Assembly: GCF_021018895.1 (NCBI RefSeq)
Contig: NC_079377.1
Location: forward strand, 14,515,001-14,579,000
Direction: 5' to 3'
From: Seriola aureovittata
Taxonomy: Eukaryota; Chordata; Actinopteri; Carangiformes; Carangidae
Length of the DNA stretch: 64,000 nt
Shown: in pieces, positions 17,803-62,714 of the stretch
Layout: each line of letters begins with the position of its first letter
Position numbering within the stretch: the first letter of the stretch is position 1
Notes under the pieces: generated by a model
The model's input: only the letters and a program-made list of their open reading frames with translations
Told to the model about the DNA's origin: nothing
Databases searched by the model: none
Position numbers and translations under genes: made by a program

Positions 17803-20230
17803 TTAACTTTAGAGGTGGGATAAATGATAATTTCCCAGAACTGTAAGGTACCATTATCAGCCACTGCAATCTCTCCCACTAAGGCAAGTGACCATGTATA
17901 TTTCTTGAGAAAATCCATGGTTCCTTAGATAAACATAACTACAATAGATAGAAAAAACAAAGAGTGAGGTCCACAGTTTGATGTGCGACTCCGTTCTGTT
18001 GTGAGGATCGACTGAGGAATAACGTCTCTGTTGATACTCCATGACAACAGACCACAGGAGGATTGTTATTGCCAGCTGGGAATGCTGGTTCAGCCTGTGC
18101 CTCCAACTCAGCAAACCTTGTTGAAGCGAACACCCACCATGCCAGTTCAAACTGCTAATAGAGGAACTGTCATATTCTTGTCCTTTGTCACATATCGAAC
18201 CTGCATTAAACTTCTTATGCACCACAGTTACCACATGCACATATATTACTCCAACTCTGAGCCTGTCCCCATACGTCTTTTCCAAATTTCGAATGGCCTC
18301 CTAGTCTTGATACTTCAGAGGGATTTAAATCTTTTTAAGGCACATACAGTATATTACAGTATAAAATATAGTCAACCAGCTTCTATAAGGCTAGAAATAC
18401 AGTACATATAAAATAGTTCACAATTCCTATAACAAGGTTCCTTGAAAGGCAGGTTTCTAAAAAGTCAAAACTACATTAATTTCCTCTGTAGTGCTTTAGG
18501 TCTGCACAGTGATCTATGTAAACAGGATGTGCACTTCTCTTTCTTTAAAGACATTGGTTTATAATTGTAGGCCCCATAAAAATGAATGCGAGTGTAAACT
18601 TATTATACTTATCACCACTTTCAATATCCTTGAATCTTCAGCATCACCACATCACAAATCAGCCCTTCTACTGTATATTAAATCCTATTGTTTTTCTCTC
18701 AACCAACCTAAAAATCATTGCGATTCTCCAAAGCTTCACCTCTCTCTGGACACTCTTTATGCAGCAATCAGCTGTTGGACATAGTTTTGAAGGGTGCAAG
18801 CCCTTGGAAATGTTTCCATTTAGCTTCACTGACTCCACTAAGGCTGCCAGGCATCAATTGGCACTAAAATGTGATCTTAAATGTCTTTCTGAACCTCTTC
18901 CAAACAAACATCTCCTTTGTATTTTACTAATTCTAAATCTAATCAGGCTTTACATGTGAACAGTTTAACCTCTAAAGTCATGTTTCATAATGCTAATTAA
19001 ATTATGGCAAGCAGTTCATTTTTTCAACTGCTTTAAAAAAGAATAGAATATTCGGCACTGGCAAGAGACTGTGGGTGGCGAGATAACTGTTACTGAAACT
19101 ATTGTTGTTTTCCTATGGCTCCTTCTCAGTTGACCTTCTTGTGATTTCAACTGAACGCAACTTACCTATCTGACATCTGTACCTATCTAAAACTATAGAT
19201 AATAGAGAATTTGTGTGGCAACAAAAATACTCTAGGGAGGATGACTGAAACCTTATCTGTTAGCAACGCACTAAATCTAGACGAGGAGCGACTACGCAAC
19301 TGAACCTACAGTAGTTTCTAAAGACACGTGGAAGCAGTTACACAATAATGTGATATACAAACATACAAAAAAAAAAACATTTCTTTATGTCCCAGTTAAA
19401 ATTCAAATTGCACACTAGACAACAAGAAAATAAATAGGCCAAATGTAAGCTAGGGATGTATGGCACTTTATCCCTTGGTTAATTCACAGTTATAATAAGA
19501 TGTGCTGTTGACCCTAATACGGCAAGACGTCACAGGCCTCCTATACATTAAACCATTGTGAGAGGCCCAGGTTAAAATGTTCATCACATTAGCACACACT
19601 TCACTTGGCAGGGAAATGAAAGGCAGATCTCTGTAAACACAAAGCCAACAAACGCCAAGGTGAGGTAATCTATTGAGACCAAATACTGTCAGTGACACCA
19701 AATACATGCCTGTTGCTAATTCATCATTACGATGATTAGACGTTGTTAAACATCGAGTTGGATCAGTGGGGTTATATGGTTTCTGATACATGAGACACAC
19801 AAAAGTCACTGATTTTGGTAAGTTTTTGCTTTTGATGAAGAGCACTTAAACAGATATGATCCTATGTTAACGTGTTCCTCTCATTCCTGGATGTAATCAT
19901 CAATACTGTCAATGGGAAAAAAAAGGCATAATGAATAAAATCTGTGTTCCACAGGGGGGTGGGGGTTAAGCAGAGGGACAGAAGGTTTATTTGCTGTGGT
20001 TGGAGAGGAAAGGAATCAAAGAGAAGAGGGGATTAGAGCTACCATCTATATTTGAGGCTTCTGAAAGACAGAGGGGAAAACGTGAGGAGGAAAGGACGCC
20101 ATGTTGTGTGCAGGGCAGGGATGAGGGAAACCTGGGTGTGGACTGGGCAGGGAGGAAGTTAACAGCCTCGATGGAGGAAGAGCGACAGGACTTGGGACAC
20201 AAAAGGTGCTCTCTGACTCGGAGTCGATGA

Positions 20231-52860
<32,630 letters not shown>

Positions 52861-54339
52861 CATAGCCAACTGGATGAGACAAATGGTTCAACCCAACATC
52901 TCAGCTTTACCACAATAAATATTTTGCCACATCAGTTATTAAATTAAACAAATTCAAGACTATCTACGAGCCTTAGGATGAGATCTATAACTTACTTCTA
53001 ACATTTATCATTTATAACGTATCGTTTTGTCTATTAGTGTTGAAAAGGTGTGTATGTGTGTCTTTGTATCAGAGAGCGGGGTGGGGGTGGGGTGTTATAG
53101 ATAGGTGTTTTGTTTATTCAGGTAGGTGAATAGTTGCACTTAACTGACGAATACTTGGAGTGTCCCTGTGACCTATTAATGTTGTAAACTCCTATCAGAC
53201 CATTAATCAACAGTGTTTCACAGCTGATTCCAAATATTGTCACTGATGCAGCCTATAGCTGTCTGTAAAATGTCTCTTCTTCATGTGTGCAACAAGAAAA
53301 AAAGCTGGATCACTGGTGAGTAAAAAATAAGCACCATTAGAGATCAAATCAGTTAATCAACCAATACAATCAGCCTCCAGGCCTCTATCTCAGGAGCACT
53401 ATGTCCCCGCTTCCAACCTGACCTGAAGAAAGCAATATGGAGAAAGCATTGAAATGGCTCCCTCTTGTGGCAAATGTCCCTCACACACATACAGTCAGTT
53501 GTGACATTCTTAACATAATCAATGTGTGTAGCCTACTTTTCGTAAAGGTGGGATCAATGACGTTGTAGTAGTTAAAAATATAATTTCCCCGTTTGGTGAC
53601 CATCATCACATCACAGTCACAAATATATAAAGCAGGCAAAAGCACTCATATTTTGGAAAAGCATACTCTGTAGTGCGTTTATTCTAGTGTAAAAGATCAT
53701 TAATTTCATTTACAGACCCCATTTTGATTATATTTATATTTATTGTTATTATTATTATTATTATTATTTATATTTATGTCACTTGATTGTCACTAAAATA
53801 TAATAAATATAATTGTCACTGTAAAAAGACACAGTGTATTATATGCAGTATTAGTACATATAACTTAATTAATATTTTAATTGTTTAGATTGTTAATAAA
53901 TAGTAAATGTGGCTGTGTCAGTAAATTTAAAATTAACAGGTGGTTTAACACAGTCTTCCATCTTACGTGGACAGCATTCCTTTTGGGCAACACACATGCT
54001 GTCAAATAATAGACCTATTGTGAAATATTTATGTGTCACATTTTCCATCATGTCATTAATGTTCATGTATCTATAGGCTACGTGTTGTGTCTATCTCACA
54101 GTTTAAGGGACTGCTCCTTGACGGACAGGACAGATAAATGGGTGGGTTCCTTTAATGGAAACTATGAGTCCCACCCACACTGTTTCAATACGTTCTGTAC
54201 TAAGACGGATCTAGGAAACACAGGAAGAAACTGCAAGCTGACTAAAGTAAGTGCTAAAATCAAATAACTACTCAAAGAGGCTGAGCTAGAATAATGACCG
54301 ACACATCTAAGTTATATTTTGATGAGTGGCAACTCTTTT
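52861..54339. other. intergenic region between divergent zcchc24 and anxa11
   Basis: AT-rich, no coding pattern. It contains a (TTA) run at 53745-53768 and a G-rich patch at about 53,078-53,095 (GGGGTGGGGGTGGGG). Regulatory sequence shared by the two genes may lie here, but nothing specific is seen. Confidence 0.55.
53745..53768. repeat. (TTA)8 microsatellite
   Basis: A short pure trinucleotide run in the AT-rich intergenic region. Confidence 0.85.
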
Positions 54340-54480
54340 TGGAGTTGTTTTGTGGTGTAACGTCACTCTGCTCTCTTCGACGCTGTCGCTAGCTTCCCGA
54401 CGTTGTTGCAGATTCCCCTGTGCATTAAGCTTATCCATTTACGGCTACAAGAAGGTTGTATTGTCAGTTTGCTGCTGAAA
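54340..54480 (+). promoter_or_regulatory. candidate anxa11 promoter / noncoding exon 1
   Basis: A cluster of CpGs (CTTCGACGCTGTCGCTAGC and CCCGACGTTG) with AACGTCAC, a CRE-like half palindrome, stands out from AT-rich flanks 1.7 kb upstream of the coding start. Since the first coding exon begins with a splice acceptor, at least one noncoding exon must lie upstream, and this is the best place for it. The donor could not be fixed. Confidence 0.3.
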
Positions 54481-56099
54481 TTTTGATCACTTCTGTATGG
54501 TTAGCTATCTAGCTAAGATATGGCATATGCCTGGGCTCGATTGACAAGATGAATCGACCCACATTATGTAACTTCCATTGGTAGGTAACTAAGCTAGTTT
54601 GCAATAAGAGATTCGTCCAGGCCTGGAATGGCGTTGGATTTGATAGGTCGGTGTTCAAAACTAGATATTTGCCCGTGTAGTAAACCTAAATGTATTCCAA
54701 AGGCTAGTATAATCACTTCCCATGGTGTCAAACTACCAGCGTAACGTTAGTAAACCCATAGTATACCCACCGATATAGCAATGCTATATTTTTAAGTGAA
54801 CTGACACACCTAATGTTAGGACATTAACATTAGCTAATAGCAACCGTAACCATTTGGTAACACATTAGGAGGTTGTAAATTCCTTACATCAATGGTTCTT
54901 TTTCTTTTGCTTTCTTTTCTTTTGACCCTGAAATGATAACTATCTTTATTAGCACCCCAACTCTCTTAGTAAATATGGTTGTGAGTTGGTTTGCAGCTGT
55001 GCAGTGTGGTTACTCAGGTCACAGTTTTCTCACAGTTTGTGTGAAAGCAGTTAGATGTGATGGCTTTGCGTCTGCACAGCAGCTAAGTGTGATATTTCTC
55101 AACATGAGCCTTTAAACCCTGAGGCAGACAAATTACATTTTGTTTTGACCTCATGTGTTGTATATATATATTCAGTGATTATAATCGTTGATCAAGTATT
55201 TCACAACACCAGAAACAGGGCATGGGAAGGAAGTGCATGAGCAGTTAAAAGTATTTCATAGTTTACTTTTGAGTTATTGTGATAGCAAAAACCCCTGTCT
55301 TCAATAATATGAAAGCAGTTAAATATAGCTAGATAAAATATTACTCTATTCACTGGATATAAATTCATCTAACTCGTATGATTTGACCTCTGTCTTTCAC
55401 ATTACACAAGGTAGCTTTCTCGTCCTGTGTGCGTTTTCAAACGCAGCAACGTCTTTTTTTTTTTCCTGTGTCCATAAAATGCAAATTGTTCCGTTTAGGT
55501 CCTCTGAAGTCAGTTTCACCATGGAACAAGTAGGTCTCTTGGAGCAAAGGCTTTTCATACTAGGCTAAACCAAAATGAAAGTTTCCTCACCACCACACAA
55601 CTCATCTAAAATGTCTGTGATTCAAAACTCTTGGAAGGAGTTTGCCCCTCATTAGATTGCAGTGACAGTGGCACTGACATTTAACATGGCTGTAGCAGTT
55701 TGCCTATGTGTGTATTTAAAAGTAAAAACACTGAGACAAGGACCTATAAAGCAAACTTATATTATATGTAATGCCCCCATACAACAACTAACTCTATAAT
55801 TATGGTGAGTCGGAGTTACAATTTTCAAAGCAGACATAGTATATAAATGCACAGTGAAGAATTCCTCCCAGTGGGAAAAGATGAGGAGGGCAGAGTGGGA
55901 GTATTTTTAATTCCTATGTTCCCATGTTAGTGCATCCAATATGTATTTAGGGTGTTCTGTCTTTTAATTCTTTTAGAGTATTTGTCAATGGAACTGGTGC
56001 ATTTTTGTGTCAGTGGCTGCCCAAGATTAACATTGTATTTTTTAGTGATGGGTCATGTTTGGCAGTCCTTTGACTGACAGTTCTGTTTTATGTTTAAAG
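54481..56099 (+). other. probable anxa11 5' intron
   Basis: AT-rich sequence ending in TTTAAAG two bases before the anxa11 ATG. Small ORFs here have no family resemblance. No named repeat is seen. Confidence 0.5.
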
Positions 56100-56101
56100 T
56101 C

Positions 56102-59100
56102 ATGAGCTACCCTGGATACCCACCTCAGGCAGGTGCTTACCCACCTCAGCCTGGTGCTTACCCACCTCAGCCTGGTGCTTACCCACCTCAGCCTGGAGCT
56201 TACCCTCCCCAGGCAGGAGGCTACCCGCCACAGCCAAGTGGCTACCCGCCACAGGCTGGCGGCTACCCCCCGCAGGCTGGCGGCTATCCACCACAGGCTG
56301 GCGGCTATCCACCACAGGCAGGAGGCTATCCACCACAGGCTGGAGGTTATCCTCAAGCACCACCACCAGGTAAGCAATCATGCATCACTGCAAAAGAAAT
56401 GGTTCAAAAAGGAAATGTTAATTTGCTCTTTTGCCAATAATTAGATATTGATGCAGCTCTCATGTCTGTATGGTAAATATGAAGCTTCTGCCAGCAGTCA
56501 CTTAGCTTAGCATAAAGACTGGACACACAGGGAAAAAGTAGCCTGGCTCTTTCCAGACCAACAAAATAGTGTTCTTTTTCATCCAGATCCCAGTAAGAAA
56601 GTGAATAGGCATATTTCCCAAAATGTCTTAACTATTCCTTTTAAAGAAACACTATAAAACAAATGTCATAGAACTTATCAAATTCTTATGCTATAAAATA
56701 ATAGTAAAATATTTGCCTACCTTCACATCTTGCACACACATCAGAGCAACATGAGCCTCCCTTTAGACAATGTAATTGTACTTGCAGAAAAATTAAGTTG
56801 ATGTGAAACACTGAGTGTTATAGTCAAAATATTCTGGTGCCCATTGTAGAAAGGGTGACTCAGTTATGTTGTGTTTGTAGGCAAAAAGGATCATGAGACT
56901 TATAATTAAGAGAAGAATTTTTTTCCATCAAAAATAAACAAACGTCTGCTGTTGCTAAGAGAAACAAGTCCCACAGTTCATCCTTCACATAGTACTCCCA
57001 CTGTCTGTCCAGCACTCTTTTCCCTCCCTGTTAACTAGTTGGAAAGTGAGAAAAAGAAAGTTTCAATGAGAGGGGTCATTTCTGTCTCAGTTTAATATTC
57101 TCAGTTCTTTCAGGTATTTAGTAGCACACTACATCCTCAACTTTCTCAAAAAGTTTTGACTTTGTTATCTTCTCCAGGAAGCTGGGGTGGTGGCCCAGCT
57201 GGTGGTTATCCCTCCATTGGGCTTGACAGCTTATCTAACCCTGGATACAACGCTGGCATGGTAAGTTATCCTAAAAAATCCCCTTCACCTGCACCTAGAA
57301 AATTCTTAATTAATATATGTTTAATGAAATGTCATCAGATTTTTGCGTTGAATATTCCAATTAGCATGAATTACACAGCCATTAATGGAATATCACATCC
57401 TTTCACTTTACGGTAAGACTTTTCCAAAGCCCGCATCCTAAAATCATCAACACTTCTATTTTTCCTTGTCAGTGTCTCTTTCAAGTTCCTTTGCATGAGA
57501 ACAACTGTCGTATACTTGATTCTTATTGGTCCCTTTGAAAATGTATCAGTCTGATGCAACTTTTTTTTAACCTCTTATACTTTGTCCTCTCTGCTGTATT
57601 TGTGTTATCAGATATCTGAATTTCCATTCTATAATAAAGCACGGCCACACTTTGTTTGGATACTTGTACATCATGTAGATTGGTATTGGTTCAAAATATC
57701 AAGAACATTAACTTCAGCTTCTCCTCTGAAGTTAGACCAAGGATAGGGGACATTCCCTTGAAAATATGTTAAAGTTAAACAGTGATGTAGATAGTAGTTA
57801 TTTGAAATACAATTCATTAAAATATTGCAAAGTAAATACAAATAATCTAATCCAAAAAAAGTGTGACCAGCTGTCTCTGCTTTGCATGAAATACTTTTCA
57901 AGGATGTGTGGACATATTATGCAATTCCAATCTTTCCAAATCCCAGGCCAACCAGATCTCAGGCATGGGGGGTTTTATGCCAAACCCATCCATGATCGCC
58001 CAAGCCCTTGGGGGGTACCCATCTCTCCCTCAGCATGGTGGGTATGGTGCCCCCTCCCCTAACCAACAGTCATATGGCCTGTACCCACAGCCAGGAGGGA
58101 CCATGCCCCAACACCAAGGCCCAGGGATGAGCTATCCTGGTCAGCCTGGACAGCCTATGGCAGGGTACCCTGGTGCACCCTCACCTAACCCTCCCATGCC
58201 TGGTTATGGAGGAGCACCAGCACCTATGCCAGGATACCCAAAGGTCCCATCACCAAATCCGTCCATGCCAGCCTATGGAGGAGGAGCCATGCCAGTAGCT
58301 CCACCAGTCAATGTAAGAGACACTGAAAATGCTTTTTTGACCCCAAAAAAATAAAAAAATCTGTCTTCTTATAAGGCATCACCATTGTGATATGCTGCAC
58401 ACACACTTTTAAACATTAACAATGTAATGTCAGAAACACAATGAACTCTTTGTTGGAATAACATTGTCACATTGCCGAAATTGCTGTATTGTTATGTCAG
58501 AGGGGATTCAGGGGAACAATCAAGGACTTTCCTGGAGCAGACCCACTCAAAGATGTGGAGGTTCTGAGGAAGGCCATGAAGGGCTTTGGTGAGTGCTATG
58601 GGCAGAGACCTTAATCGGAGTATGCTGCTTATTTTATTATTTTTTATCTATATCTATCTTTTTCTTTAGTAATGTCGTCTGGATGAACTGGATGTTTCCC
58701 ATTTGGGAAGTTGTGTTCTAGCTGTGTATTCTTTTTGGCCATCCCCTCTTAATTATGTAGTTGACTAATTGCTTGAGAGGGTAGGAAGTGTTTAGTTGAT
58801 TCATCAATTTTAATAGTCTTTTTCAGAATAATGAATTTCTAATCATTTGAAAATTATAGTTATATTATAGGAAGAAAAGGTACATTTTAAAATTAAATCA
58901 CCAAATCAACTAGTCAAAGACATCCGATAACTCTTAACTGAGACTTTCTTTAGTCATGGGCAGCTGCAGTTGTTTTCTTTAGATTCTTCAGACTTCTGTA
59001 TTTCGAAAGAGACTTGTCATTTCTAAGTATAAATAAATGTTTCAGATACTAAGTCATGTTTTTTTTTATCTGTCTGATTTGACATTGTGGGCTTGTCTGT

Positions 59101-62100
59101 GCAGGAACTGATGAGCAAGCCATCATTGAATTGCTGGGGAGCCGCTCCAACAAGCAGCGTGTGCCTTTGCTCCGGGCTTACAAAACTTCCTATGGGAAGG
59201 TAACAGTTCTGTTCATGCTTATTGTTTGATTTATATACTGTTAGTCTGATAACATTAGAAGCGCTTCTACTTTTTAAAAATTGTTTGCACAACAAACACC
59301 AATATAGAATCATTCGTGGCTCAGTGTGCATTACCTAGCACTGCTTAATGGGGACAAGCAGACAACAGGTGCTGGTGCTGTCAGTAAAATGGAAAGGGGA
59401 TTGAATGTCCTCAGAGCTCATTACAGTTATGCCACAGAGCCTCTTGCAGTGAGTTTTTCACAGCAGCAGTTAATGATGGTTTTGAGTTATTCCAAGCATG
59501 TTTCCGTTTTTAGGATCTGATTAAGGATCTGCATTCAGAACTGTCTGGAGACTTTAGGAAGCTGGTCATGGCCATGTTGAAGAGCCCATCTGAGTTTGAT
59601 GCCTATGAGCTCTACAGTGCCATCAAGGTAAATGCTTAGAAAATGTTATAAAAACACAGAAAAAGATGTGTGTTTACAAGATATAAGATAAATGTATTTA
59701 AAATAAAATAAGAAGCTGCATTAGTTGTACGTTTGGATAAAGATTCACTAAACAAAAATGAGCAGGAAGAACTTTGGCTGCTGCAAGGCCAGAGGATGAG
59801 GTTGTCGGATTATCATTGTTCTGTCTTCCAAACAGGGAGCTGGAACTGATGAGGCTTGTCTGATTGAGATCCTGTCTTCTCGCTCCAACGCTGAAATCAA
59901 GGAGATAAACCGCATTTACAAACAAGGTGAGATGCCTCAGGGTGGTTAATGCACTGCTTTTCTCCACGGCTCTGTTCATCTTTATCTCACAGCATCACAA
60001 CACTGCTTTGAAAGGGTTTTATTACATTAGGGGATAAGCTCAGCGTAGCTAGATTTGGATACCACCATAAAATTTCTAAATGCAGATGCTATGGTGAGGA
60101 ATTTGTCGCACATAAACTCAGATATTAAGCGCTGGCCCTTTTTAGTCAACAATAAGACATTGATATCAAGGATTCATAACTGCAAATGTATTAAGGTATA
60201 ACAAAGTTTTCCTCATTTTTATTGTTTATTTAATTAATTGTTCAGCATTGTTTGCTATTTTATTTTGTAGAAGTCTGCAGTATGCTAGTTTTCCTTGCCA
60301 AGAAATCTGGTATTGGTCACCATACCTACAGGATATGCCTGAAAAACTCCTATTATATCCATCTTGATTTTTTTAATATATTCTTCCTTTCTGTGACCTT
60401 GTTTTGTTTGACTAAAATTGTGCCATTACTTCTATTGCCATTTCAGAATACAAGAAGTCACTGGAGGATTCCATTAGTGGGGATACCTCGGGCCACTTCC
60501 GCAGGCTCCTGATCTCTCTCGCCCAGGTACAGATATAATACAAGTGAATTATCTGTGTGCCTGAGCAACTACCTTCAGATTTAATTTGGAATGTTTTTCT
60601 CTGTACTTTGAAGGGCAATCGTGATGAACGAGAACATGTTGACGTCTCTCTGGCTAAACAAGATGCTCAGGTTAAGTCGGCGTCCTTTTCATTAATAATA
60701 AATGTTTGAGGATTTATCTGCAACCATGTAATTCTTAAATCAATAACTTGATGTATTGATTACAAACACATTGCTTTGTACATATTGCTGGTCTTGTAAT
60801 AGGCCCTGTATGCTGCTGGAGAAAACAAGCTGGGAACAGATGAGTCCAAATTCAATGCTATTTTGTGCGCCAGGAGCAAACCCCATCTCAGAGCAGGTAT
60901 TCTTTATGAAAATTAATAAGGTTCAACATTTAAGACATGTCAGAAGATAATAAAAAACCAACCCACAAATTCAAGTTTTAGTGTTTTGCTAGCTATATTA
61001 CTGATTGTGCATGTGTTTGTGCGTGTATTAATGTGTGTGTGTGTGTGTGTGTGTAGTGTTTCTCGAGTATCAGCACATGTGTGGCAGAGATATTGAGAAG
61101 AGCATTGGCAGGGAGATGTCTGGAGACCTTGAGAGTGGCATGTTGGCAGTGGGTAAGAACACACAAACACACGCACACACACACACCTATTCAAGTCTTA
61201 GAAGGGGCCACACCCATGTATTGTCTGGAGACTCAGAATTTGTTCCACATAAATAGTTCATAACGAGAGGCATGACCACAGTACATGTCTGATGTAACAT
61301 TTAACAATTAAACATTTTCCATACTCATTATATATTGTGTTTTATAACAGCTTACTTAATACACAATTGAAAATGTACTGTAGTACTGGGGCAGGGTTCC
61401 TGTTGAATGTGTAATCTTTTTGTTTTTCCCTTTTTTGCCAACATTTCTCAGGGTTATGGTACAGTAACCTGATTTTAGATGTGTTTTTATTTGAATCCTT
61501 CCATCGTTTTTCACACTCGGTCAATACAACCTAATCGTGAGGTGGTGTGCGCTGCAGTGCTGGATGTTTGCCATTGTTTTGACACTGTTTCATTTCACTC
61601 TGTCTTTGTTTATGATTTCACTTTCTGTTTCTCATTCACACTTACATTTTTTTCAAAATATAACTCACTTTGAAGCTGCGGGAATCAATATTTGGCCACT
61701 GGGGTGCTGATTTAATATCACCTTTATAAAGTTGTTATTGCTAACACATCAGCGGTTGCCTGCATATCTAGCAGACACAGCAACATTATCAACTCACAGG
61801 GTTCGTGTTGAATCTAAGTCCAATATTTATTCTTCTTTTAGCTCTGTTTTGGTCTCCACCACTTCCTGAGAAAAATATCTGGCTCTTTAACTAGATGTTG
61901 AGCTTTTTCCATCAGCTAGTTGATGAAGTTTTTTTGTCTGCCATTTTGTGACATAACAATAATGATAATCCTCAATGGGTTTTTCATTATGAGTGACCCT
62001 TCTTCAGAACCAACATACCCTTTTTTTTTTTTTTAAATATTAAAATATTGATTAATGCAGCTTTGAGTTTGCTTTCTTTTCATGTGTGTATAGCTTGATT

Positions 62101-62714
62101 TTACATAGTTCACTTTTTAGTTGGTACACAAGTGAAGTATTGCCATCTTCATCATCCTCCATCTCTTCTTGCTCTAAAGACTAAGAGACGAAGTATGAAT
62201 TAATGGGTACATTCTGCTTGTGTTGGCGACAAGTAAATATTTTCTTTGTTTCAGTGAAGTGTATTAAGAATACACCTGGATACTTTGCTGAGAGGCTTTA
62301 CAAGGCCATGAAGGTGAGACTCAGCGTTTTGTTTGGATTGTAATTTTCTATATATTACTAAGTAAGTGCAGAATAGTATTTGATTTATAATTGTGTGTAT
62401 GTTCGTGTGTTCAGGGAGCTGGGACCAAGGACAGAGCTCTGATCCGCATCATGGTCTCCCGTTCTGAGGTGGACATGCTGGATATCCGCCAGGAGTATGT
62501 TAAAAACTACGGCAAATCGCTGTACACGCACATCTCTGTAAGTATCTTCATCATATACTACATTTAATACAATAGAAATAACCCCTCAGTGTTGTGTATG
62601 ATTTTTTTTTTTTGAATCATGAATTATTTGCTGATGAATTTGTTTAATTTACAGGGAGATACATCAGGAGACTACAAGAAACTCCTACTGAAGCTCTGTG
62701 GGGGCAGTGACTGA
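56102..62714 (+). CDS. anxa11: annexin A11
   Basis: Calcium-dependent phospholipid-binding protein; the family member links RNA granules to lysosomes and acts in midbody and vesicle traffic. Coding exons: 56102-56369, 57178-57260, 57947-58312, 58501-58588, 59105-59199, 59514-59627, 59836-59926, 60447-60526, 60614-60670, 60803-60896, 61057-61152, 62255-62313, 62415-62537, 62655-62714; 557 aa, frame intact. Residues 1-239 form the low-complexity Gly/Tyr/Pro/Gln-rich N-terminus (heptads, then SIGLDSL and a PGYP/PSPNP-rich part). Four annexin repeats follow from about 246. Each keeps its calcium loop and distal acid: GFGT with E309, GAGT with D381, KLGT with E465, GAGT with D540. It ends [10 protein letters not shown]. 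Other annexins are excluded by the long N-terminus and its opening MSYPGYPP. Confidence 0.95.
56132..56341 (+). repeat. anxa11: coding minisatellite: ten G-[AG]-Y-P-P-Q-[AP] heptads of anxa11
   Basis: Ten 21-bp units in frame give residues 11-80 (first position once Ser), followed by a shortened eleventh unit. The first three units are almost identical at DNA level, pointing to recent slippage; later ones differ mainly at third codon positions. The minus-strand ORFs across it are mirror artefacts. Confidence 0.95.
56370..57946 (+). other. anxa11 introns around coding exon 2
   Basis: Two introns (56370-57177 and 57261-57946) flank an 83-bp exon. The first carries a foldback-element fragment. 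No further coding sequence is seen. Confidence 0.8.
56443..56640. mobile_element. internally deleted copy of the foldback element
   Basis: CTTAGCTTAGCATAAAGACT and the ending ATTTCCCAAAATGTCTTAAC match the outer parts of the element at 43670-44089 and the teleost-wide pattern; the middle is missing. Confidence 0.6.
58589..60446 (+). other. anxa11 introns between coding exons 4 and 8
   Basis: Four introns (58589-59104, 59200-59513, 59628-59835, 59927-60446), each with GT-AG ends, separate the exons of annexin repeats 1 and 2. They are AT-rich with no repeat that I can name. Confidence 0.8.
61032..61053 (+). repeat. (TG)11 tract abutting the acceptor of anxa11 coding exon 11
   Basis: Eleven TG units run directly into TAG, the acceptor at 61055-61056, in place of the usual polypyrimidine tract. 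Confidence 0.95.
61673..62063. mobile_element. MITE in anxa11 intron 11
   Basis: AAGCTGCGGGAATCAATATT at 61673-61692 is matched by AATATTGATTAATGCAGCTT at 62044-62063 in reverse complement, 17 of 20 positions. The interior (TTTTGGTCTCCACCACTTCC, AATATCTGGCTCTTTAACTA) is text I know from many fish genomes. 391 bp, no ORF. Confidence 0.65.

Larger units (their letters stand above)
15605..20230 (-). other. zcchc24: probable long 3'UTR of zcchc24
   Basis: About 4.6 kb without a credible ORF follows the zcchc24 stop on the minus strand. It ends near a minus-strand AATAAA at 15623-15628. Other minus-strand signals (for example near 16,684) would give shorter forms. A 427-bp transposon is inserted at 17376-17802. 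The length is inferred from gene position only; transcript data would settle it. Confidence 0.5.

Noticed and set aside
53441..53476. A third possible CTCF site (minus-strand CCACAAGAGGGA)
   Set aside because: Two mismatches to the core; too weak to list.
56132..56341. Regular 21-bp repeats considered as a CRISPR-like array
   Set aside because: There are no unique spacers, the units are in frame and code for the annexin A11 N-terminus, and the genome is vertebrate.
56042..56381. Minus-strand ORFs with Trp- or Val-rich repeats
   Set aside because: Mirror frames of the anxa11 heptad minisatellite.
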